From Bacteroidota bacterium (GTDB lineage: Bacteria > Bacteroidota > Bacteroidia > Chitinophagales > Chitinophagaceae), in assembly GCA_023436685.1 (NCBI GenBank), contig JAEZIL010000078.1:1-13409 (forward strand): 13,409 nucleotides of DNA. Reading direction: 5' to 3'. The notes below the pieces were generated by a model, which worked only from the letters and a program-made list of their open reading frames with translations, was not told the origin of the DNA and did not search any database. A program made the translations under genes and the position numbers. Shown here in pieces: positions 6,670 through 13,380 of the stretch; the stretch's first letter is position 1, and each line of letters begins with the position of its first letter.

Positions 6670-7785
6670 CTAGTGGTCAGATACGCCGCGTATATTCAGT
6701 GCAGATGTAATTGGGTTAGTTCTTAATGAATCTAAGGTATAATTAGCAGCAGTGCCGCTTTGCCCCGCCTGGCGGCCTAAAGGTACATTGCGATAAACAA
6801 CGTATGCACGAGATGCTAATAGGCCTATTGCATTTCCTTTCAGGTTAGTATAAATTGGTTTTATCTGGTCGCTGCTAACACCTGAATTCTGCGCCTGATT
6901 TATCTGCTTATATTTAAGTAATTCGGCACTTGCCGCCCACACAAATACATCGCAACTATCCATATAACGTTCAATACCGCTGGGTGCAGGGCCAATAGCA
7001 TCAGCCAGGAAGGTATAAAAATCTATATTAGGCCTTTGAAAAGTAAAAGGATTGCCGTTAGGTGCAGATTCAGTATTGGCAAAATTAAAATCTACCGATT
7101 TATCTACCTGGGCGCCTGTAGCTGTGTTCTTTTCCACATAGTGAAACCGGACAACACCTTCCTGCATAGCACCGAAGGCCGGTGTACGCCCTCTGATCAG
7201 GAATTGATTAGCAGAAGCAGGCTGAGTTCTCTCCAGGTTAATGAAATAGTCGCTGCGTTGAAATTCCGCCACATAAAAATCTCCAAGGTTAGACGACTCC
7301 TTTGTATTGATAATACCCAGCGGATTTTGGAGCTCAATAGTTTCGCCCGATGTTTTATTTACTATTTTCAGATTGTAGGTAGCGCCTGGTTTAATCGGCT
7401 CCTTTGCCTTATAAGCATAGTGGGGTGTAGTAAAAAAGCCTTGATTATTAGCAGGTTGGTCTTTAGGATAGCCTTCGGCACTCATTTCTACACGTGTTAG
7501 CGATATAGTTTTAACTGTGTTGCTACCATTCATTTCCAAAAGAGAAGCTTCAATTTCTCCATCTTTAAAATAGCTGGAGTCGGGCATTTTCGCCATATCG
7601 ATAGCGCTTTTATTCTCATCCATAAAAGCCTTTTGAATACGGATGTAGTGTGCAGTGTCTTTTGCATCTAGAATGCCGTACACTACGGCAACTTGTTTAT
7701 ACGGTGCTGCTACATCAAAGTCTTCAGAGCAGCCTGTGGCTGCTAATATGGCTGCAAAGCCTAGTGGGAGAAATATTTTTTTCAT
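6670..7785 (-). CDS. Secreted lipoprotein of unknown function (possibly DUF4249-like)
   Basis: Protein of 371 residues starting MKKIFLPLGFAAILAATGC. It has a basic start, a hydrophobic stretch and a lipobox with the lipidated cysteine at C19, so it is a type II signal peptide lipoprotein. The residues after the cysteine, S-E-D-F-D, resemble the acidic lipoprotein export signal that sends Bacteroidota lipoproteins to the cell surface (inference). The mature part begins with a beta-rich segment, YKQVAVVYGILDAKDTAHYIRI, reminiscent of DUF4249-type lipoproteins. I am not sure of the family and no function follows from it. I chose the ATG at 7785 over the in-frame ATG at 7857. The latter would put 24 non-signal residues before the signal peptide, and an exact TAnnTTTG promoter element (7808-7815) lies between the two. 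No SusC/TonB partner is adjacent. A terminator follows. Confidence 0.82.
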   Translation of the reverse strand: MKKIFLPLGFAAILAATGCSEDFDVAAPYKQVAVVYGILDAKDTAHYIRIQKAFMDENKSAIDMAKMPDSSYFKDGEIEASLLEMNGSNTVKTISLTRVEMSAEGYPKDQPANNQGFFTTPHYAYKAKEPIKPGATYNLKIVNKTSGETIELQNPLGIINTKESSNLGDFYVAEFQRSDYFINLERTQPASANQFLIRGRTPAFGAMQEGVVRFHYVEKNTATGAQVDKSVDFNFANTESAPNGNPFTFQRPNIDFYTFLADAIGPAPSGIERYMDSCDVFVWAASAELLKYKQINQAQNSGVSSDQIKPIYTNLKGNAIGLLASRAYVVYRNVPLGRQAGQSGTAANYTLDSLRTNPITSALNIRGVSDH

Positions 7786-7807
7786 AACTGTAGCCCGAAA
7801 AGGCAAA

Positions 7808-7815
7808 CAAAGATA
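7808..7815 (-). promoter_or_regulatory. Bacteroidota -7 promoter element for the lipoprotein gene
   Basis: The minus strand reads TATCTTTG (TAnnTTTG consensus), 22 bp upstream of the ATG at 7785. It implies a short leader and supports the downstream start codon. No clear TTG -33 element is present at the usual spacing. Confidence 0.5.
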
Positions 7816-7891
7816 ATGGTTTAGTTGAAAGATAAATGGGGGGATATTTATGCGCATATATTATGATGTAAAGCTGACAAATGGCAAAGTT

Positions 7892-7925
7892 TTGGTTTTT
7901 AGACAGGCTATATCGTTTAAATTTG
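7892..7925 (+). promoter_or_regulatory. Promoter for the DUF721 gene, very close to its ATG
   Basis: TTG at 7892-7894 (-33), a 23-nt spacer, then TAAATTTG at 7918-7925 (-7 consensus TAnnTTTG). The spacing is at the long end of the range I recall for Flavobacterium (17-23). The ATG starts at 7930, four bases after the -7 element, so the transcript would be leaderless or nearly so. Confidence 0.5.
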
Positions 7926-7929
7926 CTGT

Positions 7930-8211
7930 ATGGGTTCGTATAGTATAGGTGAGGCTATCAATCTTCTGTTCGAACGTTCGAAATGGAAGCCTAAAGTAAT
8001 GGAACTGCGTATGCGGCAGGAATGGGAGGCTATAGTGGGTAAAACCATTTCAAAATATACAAGGAACCTTTACCTTAATAATGCTGTATTAACTATTTAT
8101 ACTGATGTTGCACCTTTAAAACAAGAGCTGTCGCTTGCCAGGGAGCAACTGGTTGATCGTATAAATGAGTACTTTGGCGAAATTTGTGTGACACAGATCG
8201 TAATTAAGTAA
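7930..8211 (+). CDS. DUF721 domain-containing protein (DciA-like)
   Basis: Small protein of 93 residues. It has an N-terminal helix (IGEAINLLFERSKWKPKVMELRMRQEWEAIVGKTISKYT) followed by an alternating strand/helix segment (LYLNNAVLTIYTDVAPLKQELSLAREQLVDRINEYFG), the DUF721 pattern. DUF721 includes DciA, which helps load or operate the replicative helicase DnaB in bacteria lacking DnaC/DnaI. This short form consists of little more than the KH-like domain, so a replication role is possible but unproven. The start at 7930 follows a promoter -7 element by four bases with no room for a ribosome binding site. The gene is divergent from the lipoprotein gene and convergent with the HAD gene, whose stop is only 5 bp away. 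Confidence 0.82.
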   Translation: MGSYSIGEAINLLFERSKWKPKVMELRMRQEWEAIVGKTISKYTRNLYLNNAVLTIYTDVAPLKQELSLAREQLVDRINEYFGEICVTQIVIK

Positions 8212-8216
8212 CGGCT

Positions 8217-8915
8217 CTATAAGATATAAAGTAGTTCATTTAAGCCTTGTACTTCGTAAGTTGGTTTTCTATTATGGGTGGCTTTGCCAGGATTAAAGTA
8301 TACCTGGTCCCAACCGGCTCCGCTTGCGCCCAGCACATCAATATCCAGTGCATCTCCTATCATTATGCTTTCTTCCCGTAAGGCTCCTGTGGTTTTCAAA
8401 GCATACTCAAAAATCTCTGGGTACGGTTTCATGCTATTACTTTTTTCCGATGTAATTATCTCTGAAAAATAGGTAGCAATACCCGAATACTGCATTTTAA
8501 GCCACTGAGTGGTTTCAAACCCATTTGTTATCAGGTGAACCTTGTATTTTTTGCAACAATGTTCTAAAATTTCTTTTGCGTAAGGCATCAAGGCCGTTTG
8601 TGTAGGTAGTATTTCAAGGTAGGCAGAACTTAGTTCGTGTGCCAAAGATGTGTCGCCGATCTTGAAATCGAGCAATGTTAGCCAAAATCTTTTCCAGCGT
8701 AGCTCCTCTCTTTTTATAAAACCTTTACGAAAGCGCTTCCATAATTTTTCGTTATGTGTATTATAAGCAGTTGCAAATTCTTCAAAATCAACTATGCCCT
8801 TTTTTATAAGCTCATATTCATCATATACCCGCTTAAGTGTAAGACGCGAATTATATTCAAAATCCCACAAGGTGTGGTCCAGATCAAAAAATATATGTTT
8901 ATATGTTTTCGCCAT
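8217..8915 (-). CDS. yjjG: YjjG-family noncanonical pyrimidine nucleotidase (HAD superfamily)
   Basis: Cytosolic HAD hydrolase of 232 residues. The nucleophile/acid pair is D11 and D13 (FFDLDHTLWDF), motif II is T130-N131 (LITNGF), the motif III lysine is K163 (SMKPYPEIFEYA) and the motif IV acids are in GDALDID (187-193). The DHTLWDF opening and the overall layout match the YjjG type. In E. coli that enzyme dephosphorylates dUMP, dTMP and damaged pyrimidine nucleotides (house-cleaning). The ATG at 8915 is used, and the GTG immediately before it (8918) adds nothing. It lies downstream of bamD-rpoZ on the same strand but is separated from them by a terminator. Its 3' end abuts the convergent DUF721 gene with 5 bp between stops and no space for a terminator. 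Generic phosphoglycolate-phosphatase-like HAD activity is the alternative. Confidence 0.87.
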   Translation of the reverse strand: MAKTYKHIFFDLDHTLWDFEYNSRLTLKRVYDEYELIKKGIVDFEEFATAYNTHNEKLWKRFRKGFIKREELRWKRFWLTLLDFKIGDTSLAHELSSAYLEILPTQTALMPYAKEILEHCCKKYKVHLITNGFETTQWLKMQYSGIATYFSEIITSEKSNSMKPYPEIFEYALKTTGALREESIMIGDALDIDVLGASGAGWDQVYFNPGKATHNRKPTYEVQGLNELLYIL

Positions 8916-8934
8916 CACAGTTCTTTATAAAATG

Positions 8935-8962
8935 AAAAAACTGCCACAATGGGCAGCTTTTT
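8935..8962 (-). terminator. Intrinsic terminator after rpoZ
   Basis: The stem CTGCC (8941-8945) pairs with GGCAG (8952-8956) around a 6-nt loop. It is extended by A-run/T-run pairing on both sides with one mismatch. On the minus strand it is followed by six T (complement of 8935-8940). It lies 22 bp past the rpoZ stop and 20 bp before the YjjG start. Confidence 0.78.
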
Positions 8963-8983
8963 ATGATATTGTTTCCCGTTTAT

Positions 8984-9304
8984 TTATTTTTTACGGTAGT
9001 ATATTTTATCGTCAAAGAACTCATTAAGTGATTGTAGGGCTGGATTGGCCATACGTTCGTAAATACGTGAGATCTCTATTTGCTCTTTGTTTTCGTGTAT
9101 TTCTTCCAGGTTGTCGCCATGTACTGTAAATTCATCCAGTTTACGGTGCAGCTCCTCCTTCATCGAAACAGAAATCTGGTTTGCGCGTTTAGAAATAACA
9201 GCTATTGATTCATACAGGTTGCCTGTTTTTTCTTTCATAGCAACCACATCGCGTGTTTCCACCAATGGGTTAACCGATGCCATTACTTTTTTATTTATGC
9301 TCAT
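8984..9304 (-). CDS. rpoZ: DNA-directed RNA polymerase subunit omega (Bacteroidota type)
   Basis: Protein of 106 residues resembling the Bacteroidota omega/Rpb6-like subunit. The core TGNLYESIAVISKRANQI is at 27-44, and the C-terminal part (EQIEISRIYERMANPALQSLNEFFDDKIYYRKK) completes the family pattern. Omega binds the beta' subunit and aids polymerase assembly. The start at 9304 overlaps the end of bamD by 14 bp. A second in-frame ATG at 9283 would leave a 7-bp gap instead, and neither has an evident Shine-Dalgarno sequence, so the start is uncertain by seven codons. The overlap with bamD suggests one transcript and possibly translational coupling. A terminator follows directly. Confidence 0.85.
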   Translation of the reverse strand: MSINKKVMASVNPLVETRDVVAMKEKTGNLYESIAVISKRANQISVSMKEELHRKLDEFTVHGDNLEEIHENKEQIEISRIYERMANPALQSLNEFFDDKIYYRKK

Positions 9305-10106
9305 TACGTAACTTTTTAATTTTACTATCTGCTAAAGTATAATATTTTTCAGCATCGCGAAGATACTGAGATTTTGGATATCCGTCTACTAATTCCTGGT
9401 AAGCATTTACCGCGGTAGCATAACGCTCTTCCTGTTTTTCGGCATAGCTCAATTTGGCATATTGGTACCATGAGCGTATGATCATATATTGATAATAATC
9501 GCTTTTGGGCGATTCGGGGTAGTTGCGCATCACACTTTTATATGCTATTCCCGCAGCTTTATACTGCCCTACATTAAAGTATAGTTTAGCCGCGCTTGCA
9601 TCCTTTTCCTCCATTTTCTTCCGGCATTCATCTACAATCCTGTTCGCTTCATCCATATTTTTCGAATTAGGATGCGTATTGATATAGGATTGCATTGCCT
9701 CCATAGCCTTTATGGTATTAGTTGGGTCAAGAGAGGGCTTGGGCGACATTTTATATAATGCCAGTGCAGTCATGAACTCTACTTCGTCAGCCTCTTTACT
9801 GGTAGGAAAGAAGTCTGTAAAGTTCTTGAAGTGATATGATGCTGAAGTATAATCTTTCATATACCAAAAACTATACGCATACCTATAGTATAGAGGTTCG
9901 TAATTCTTGGTGTTTTTCATCACCGGTATCAGATCGAAATATAACTGATTGGCTTGTTGGTACTTCTTTTTGTCGTAATACTCATTAGCCTTAGTAAGCT
10001 TATAGTTAACATCATTGCTCTTTCGCACTTGTTCGTAACCCGAACAGGCACTTAAAAGTGCCAGGCAAAATGATACTATCAGTAGTTGAATATGCTTCAG
10101 ATACAT
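9291..10106 (-). CDS. bamD: Outer membrane protein assembly factor BamD (lipoprotein)
   Basis: Lipoprotein of 271 residues that works with BamA to insert beta-barrel proteins into the outer membrane. MYLKHIQLLIVSFCLALLSAC is a lipoprotein signal peptide with lipobox LSAC and lipidated C21. The rest is a series of TPR-like helical hairpins typical of BamD, for example KANEYYDKKKYQQANQLY, YRYAYSFWYMKDYTSASYHF, KLYFNVGQYKAAGIAYKSVM and ATAVNAYQELVDGYPKSQY. The ATG at 10106 is preferred. The TTG five codons upstream (10121) overlaps the likely promoter -7 element at 10119-10126. It heads a minus-strand unit with rpoZ, whose start overlaps the bamD stop. It is divergent from mraZ across 289 bp of regulatory DNA. 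Confidence 0.9.
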   Translation of the reverse strand: MYLKHIQLLIVSFCLALLSACSGYEQVRKSNDVNYKLTKANEYYDKKKYQQANQLYFDLIPVMKNTKNYEPLYYRYAYSFWYMKDYTSASYHFKNFTDFFPTSKEADEVEFMTALALYKMSPKPSLDPTNTIKAMEAMQSYINTHPNSKNMDEANRIVDECRKKMEEKDASAAKLYFNVGQYKAAGIAYKSVMRNYPESPKSDYYQYMIIRSWYQYAKLSYAEKQEERYATAVNAYQELVDGYPKSQYLRDAEKYYTLADSKIKKLRNEHK

Positions 10107-10118
10107 ACTTGAGGGTTG

Positions 10119-10126
10119 CAAAGGTA
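10119..10126 (-). promoter_or_regulatory. Bacteroidota -7 promoter element for bamD
   Basis: The minus strand reads TACCTTTG (TAnnTTTG), 12 bp upstream of the bamD ATG at 10106. It implies a leader of only a few bases. No TTG -33 is seen at normal spacing. Confidence 0.5.
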
Positions 10127-10199
10127 GCGAAAATATAAGTATTGTGTGAATGTTATAGCCAAAAGCCTGTTAAATGAAGGTTTTCAAGTAGTTAACAGG

Positions 10200-10311
10200 T
10201 TATCCACAGATATCCACATGATATTCACGTTGGTTATGGCCTGTTTATGATGTAAATGGCTCTAAATGCTTATCATTATTGCATTTGCGTCAATATATAT
10301 GCTGTGGATAA
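10200..10311. promoter_or_regulatory. DnaA-box cluster upstream of mraZ
   Basis: TTATCCACA at 10200-10208 is a perfect DnaA box. ATATCCACA at 10210-10218 differs at one base and ATATTCACG at 10221-10229 at two. A second perfect box in opposite orientation (TGTGGATAA) is at 10303-10311. The first three are spaced by 10 and 11 bp, one helical turn. The DNA between 10230 and 10302 is A+T-rich, with TATATAT at 10294-10300. It could be a DnaA-controlled regulatory region for the dcw or bamD promoters, or part of a replication origin. dnaA itself is not in the window. Confidence 0.6.
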
Positions 10312-10340
10312 ATATGAATAGTTTTCTTGAGGTTTGTTCG

Positions 10341-10375
10341 TGGGAAAATGTGTTATTTTGTGGGAGAAATTGGTA
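10341..10375 (+). promoter_or_regulatory. Putative MraZ operator (10-bp-periodic TGGGN repeats)
   Basis: TGGGA (10341), TGTTA (10351), TGGGA (10361) and TGGTA (10371) occur exactly every 10 bp. This fits the known MraZ-binding pattern of TGGGN repeats separated by 5-nt spacers in front of mraZ. The array ends 20 bp before the mraZ ATG at 10396. It overlaps a one-mismatch -7 element, TTATTTTG (10353-10360), with a possible -33 TTG at 10327-10329, so bound MraZ would block the promoter (autoregulation). Confidence 0.72.
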
Positions 10376-10395
10376 ATCGCACCCAAAATCCCTCA

Positions 10396-10863
10396 ATGAC
10401 AAACATCTTCGGAGAATATGAAGTTTCTATAGACGCCAAAGGCCGCTTACTGTTGCCTTCTGGCTTCCGTAAGAAGCTGCCTGAGGGTACCGAGCGTTTT
10501 ATCATAAATAGAGGTTTTGAAAATTGCCTTACTCTTTTCCTGGAGGACAATTGGAATGCACTATCGCAAACCATTATGCGCCTCAACGACTTCAATCCTA
10601 AAGCCCGCGAATTTAAGCGTCTGTTCCTTAACGGTGCTACCGAAGTGGAAATAGACAGTGCCGGTCGCATACTGCTAACCAAATCGCAAATGGAATATGC
10701 AGGCATCAAAAAAGACATGATTGTATCAGCCCAGGGCAATAAAGTAGAGCTGTGGGATAAAGATACATACTATAAATACATACGTGAGCATTCAGGTGGC
10801 TTTAGCGATTTGGCTGCAGAGGTGGCTGGTGGAGATTTTATTAACCCTTTTGAAGGTCAGTAA
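10396..10863 (+). CDS. mraZ: Transcriptional regulator MraZ
   Basis: DNA-binding regulator of the division and cell-wall cluster, 155 residues. It has two SpoVT-AbrB-like half-domains, each with the conserved DxxGR turn: D13-AKGR (YEVSIDAKGRLLLPSGFR) and D87-SAGR (VEIDSAGRILLTKSQ). MraZ forms rings that bind TGGGN repeats upstream of its own gene, and such an array is present at 10341-10375. The ATG at 10396 gives the canonical N-terminus MTNIFGEYEVSIDAKGR. An in-frame extension to 10327 would read through the operator and promoter and is rejected. It is the first gene of the plus-strand dcw operon. Its TAA is directly followed by the ATG of rsmH with no gap. Confidence 0.95.
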   Translation: MTNIFGEYEVSIDAKGRLLLPSGFRKKLPEGTERFIINRGFENCLTLFLEDNWNALSQTIMRLNDFNPKAREFKRLFLNGATEVEIDSAGRILLTKSQMEYAGIKKDMIVSAQGNKVELWDKDTYYKYIREHSGGFSDLAAEVAGGDFINPFEGQ

Positions 10864-11775
10864 ATGGAAGGTTCCACTTTTTACCACACAACAGTTCTTT
10901 TAAAGGAGGCGGTAGATGGTTTGGCTATAAAGGCCGATGGGGTATATGCCGATGCAACTTTTGGTGGGGGAGGGCATAGCCGGGAAATTCTCTCGCGCTT
11001 GGGCGAAAATGGCAAACTGCTGGCGTTTGATCATGATGAGGATGCATGGAGAAATAAGCCTGATGACCCAAGGTTGGTACAGGTAAAGGAGAATTTTAGA
11101 TATATAAAACGTTTTTTGAGGCTGCATGGTTTTGGAGAAATAGATGGTATACTGGCCGATTTGGGTGTAAGTTCTTTTCAATTTGATACTGCTGAACGCG
11201 GTTTTTCAATCCGTTTCGATGGTCCGCTGGATATGCGTATGGATAACAGGATGGAATTGACCGCAGCCGATGTGCTGAAAACATACAGTGAACAACAGTT
11301 GCATAAACTATTCGAGATGTATGGCGAAGTACGCAATGCAAGACAGCTGGCAAAACATATAGTGGCCATCCGAAATAAAACGGCGCTGAATACTATAGAG
11401 GGTTTGAAAGCGGCAATTGCGCCTGTGATGATAGGTAACCCTAACCGCTACCTGGCGCAGCTCTTTCAGGCGCTACGTATAGAGGTAAATGATGAGATGG
11501 GAGCGCTGAAAGAATTTTTGCAACAAGCAGCAGCTAGTTTGAAAAGTGGTGGCAGGTTGAGTGTTATCACTTTTCATTCGATAGAAGACAGGATAGTGAA
11601 GCAGTTTGTAAAGAATGGCACCTGGGATGAGATTGAGACTGATGTGTTTGGCAGAAGTGAAAAGAAAGCAATGTTGAAAGCGGTGAACGCAAAACCTATT
11701 GAACCAACGGAAGAAGAAATAAAAAACAATCCCCGTGCACGTAGCGCACGGTTGCGTATAGCTGAGAAGATATGA
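10864..11775 (+). CDS. rsmH: 16S rRNA (cytosine(1402)-N(4))-methyltransferase RsmH (MraW)
   Basis: SAM-dependent methyltransferase of 303 residues that N4-methylates C1402 in the decoding centre of 16S rRNA. The SAM-binding motif DATFGGGGHS is at 30-39. FDHDEDA at 55-61 probably ends the second strand of the fold. Conserved family blocks follow: DLGVSSFQFD (99-108), ERGFSIRFDGPLDMRM (111-126), YLAQLFQALRIEVNDEMG (196-213), VITFHSIEDRIVKQF (234-248) and the C-terminal NPRARSARLRIAEK. Length is normal for the family. The start abuts the mraZ stop (TAAATG), with a GAAGG purine stretch inside the end of mraZ as a possible ribosome binding site. The end overlaps the next gene by four bases (ATGA), indicating translational coupling. 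Confidence 0.97.
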   Translation: MEGSTFYHTTVLLKEAVDGLAIKADGVYADATFGGGGHSREILSRLGENGKLLAFDHDEDAWRNKPDDPRLVQVKENFRYIKRFLRLHGFGEIDGILADLGVSSFQFDTAERGFSIRFDGPLDMRMDNRMELTAADVLKTYSEQQLHKLFEMYGEVRNARQLAKHIVAIRNKTALNTIEGLKAAIAPVMIGNPNRYLAQLFQALRIEVNDEMGALKEFLQQAAASLKSGGRLSVITFHSIEDRIVKQFVKNGTWDEIETDVFGRSEKKAMLKAVNAKPIEPTEEEIKNNPRARSARLRIAEKI

Positions 11776-12161
11776 GCGAAAAAAAGCCACTGAAAGATCA
11801 GGAGCAGCAAGAACAAAATGTTACACCTGTACAGCGCGTCCGTAACGACTGGAAAACGCTGGTGGAAAAAGTGTCTTACAAGGCTATTGTTAGTAATGTT
11901 CCCTATCTGGCTTTTGTGGCAGTGCTATGTGTGTTGTATATAAACAATACGCAACGCGCGGTAGAAATGCAGCGTGAGCTCGCAAAGCAGAATAAGATAC
12001 TAAAAGAATTGCGTTGGAAATATATGGATATAAAAACACAGGTGATGTATGTGAAGATGGAAACACAGGTTATCAGGAATGCATCTGTTCTGGGTCTTAA
12101 GCCATTAATGTTGCCGGCGTACACAATAACTGCCGATTCAGTAGCTGTAGCAAAACCATAG
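11772..12161 (+). CDS. ftsL: FtsL-like cell division membrane protein
   Basis: Protein of 129 residues with a charged cytoplasmic N-terminus (1 to ~40), one membrane segment around residues 42-57 (NVPYLAFVAVLCVLYI) and a coiled-coil-prone segment (about 60-100: RAVEMQRELAKQNKILKELRWKYMDIKTQV). The periplasmic tail is short. This bitopic architecture and its position between rsmH and ftsI identify it as the FtsL of the divisome, which pairs with FtsB/DivIC and FtsQ. FtsL sequences are poorly conserved, so the call relies on topology and gene order. It overlaps rsmH by ATGA. It ends with tandem stop codons (TAGTAG at 12159-12164), 7 bp before the ftsI start. Confidence 0.85.
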   Translation: MSEKKPLKDQEQQEQNVTPVQRVRNDWKTLVEKVSYKAIVSNVPYLAFVAVLCVLYINNTQRAVEMQRELAKQNKILKELRWKYMDIKTQVMYVKMETQVIRNASVLGLKPLMLPAYTITADSVAVAKP

Positions 12162-12168
12162 TAGTAGG

Positions 12169-13380
12169 TTGAATATAAAAAGAGACATAAGGTTTAGGGT
12201 GTATGTTGCCTTTACCTGCATTTGCCTGATGGGTGTAGCCATTGTAATAAAGGCTGCTATGATACAGGTAAAGGAAGGGCCAAGGTTGCGTGCTTTATCC
12301 AATAGTATGCACACACGCACTACTACACTACCTGCTGAACGTGGTAATATATATACGGAAGACGGTGCTCTTTTATGCTCGTCTATTCCTCAGTTCGATG
12401 TGCACATAGATTTCAGTGTTGTGCCTGAGGATATATTTAAAAGTAAAGTAGATAGTTTATCGGGTTGCATGGCCGCCTTATTTCGCGATGCATCTCCGGC
12501 GCAGTATAAAAAAACATTGACTGAAGCATATAAAAAGAAGCTTCGCTATTTTCCCTTGAAGAAAAACCTCCCCTATTATCAATATCAGGCATTAAGGGGT
12601 TTTCCCATATTTAACCGGGGTAAAAGAAAGGGTGGATTTATTGAAGATCCACGTATCAAGCGTATCAATCCATATGGTATGCTTGCTTACCGTACCATTG
12701 GCTTGTGGCGTGAGAACAGTCAAACCATAGGCATGGAGGCTACTTACGATAGCGTGCTAAATGGAGAGAACGGCACACGTGTAGAGCAAAAGCAAACGGG
12801 CGGTGTTTGGGTACCGGTTGAGGGCGCGGTAGTGGAACCTCAGAATGGTAAGGATTTGGTTACAACCCTGGACGTAAGTATACAAGATGTTGCAGAGCAT
12901 GCATTGCTTAGCGTATTACAGCAGTATGAATGTTTGTATGGTACTTGTATAGTAATGGAAGTGGAAACAGGAAAGATACGTGCACTTGCCAACCTTGGCC
13001 GGCAAAAAGATGGCAGCTACTGGGAGGATTTCAATTATGCCATGATTCCAACTGAACCTGGTTCAACATTTAAGCTTGTTACGCTACTATCGTTATTGAA
13101 TGATAAATATATTACCATAAATGATATGGTAAATGCAGAAGGCGGTGCTATACGTTTTGGTAACCGTACCATGCGCGACTCTCACCTTGGCCTTGGGGTA
13201 TTAAGTATCAAAGAGGCCTTTGCCCACTCGTCGAATGCTGCTATGGCCAAGCTGGCCTATCAGCATTACTACAAAAATCCTGATAAATATATCCAGCAAT
13301 TAAAGAAGCTGCATTTGCATCAGCGTACGGGCATCGATCTTGCCGGTGAGCGTAGTCCGCTTGTAAAAAGCCCTGCCCAG
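12169..13380 (+). CDS. ftsI: Penicillin-binding protein / peptidoglycan transpeptidase FtsI (PBP3-type), partial at 3' end
   Basis: Class B PBP, the septal peptidoglycan transpeptidase of the divisome. About 403-404 genuine residues are present. The cytoplasmic tail (NIKRDIRFR) is followed by a membrane anchor (~10-31), then the PBP-dimer domain with RGNIYTEDGALL (58-69). The transpeptidase domain has the active-site serine in the SxxK motif S299-TFK302 (EPGSTFK) and the SxN motif S354-S-N356. The KTG motif lies beyond the truncation. The start is TTG at 12169. The first in-frame ATG (residue 21) would cut the membrane anchor, so TTG is favoured, preceded by TAGG. The frame appears to close with a TGA at 13396-13398, but that stop and the last four or five residues come from sequencing adapter. 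The real gene continues. It is the fourth gene of the dcw operon. Confidence 0.92.

Noticed and set aside
7786..7857. In-frame N-terminal extension of the lipoprotein to an ATG at 7857
   Set aside because: It would place 24 residues ahead of a clear lipoprotein signal peptide, and a TAnnTTTG promoter element lies inside it.
10327..10395. Upstream in-frame start for mraZ at 10327
   Set aside because: The added 23 residues do not belong to MraZ, and the stretch is the operator/promoter region. ATG at 10396 gives the canonical N-terminus.
10353..10739. 128-codon minus-strand open frame opposite mraZ
   Set aside because: Antisense to mraZ, with no family resemblance. It would also run across the MraZ operator.
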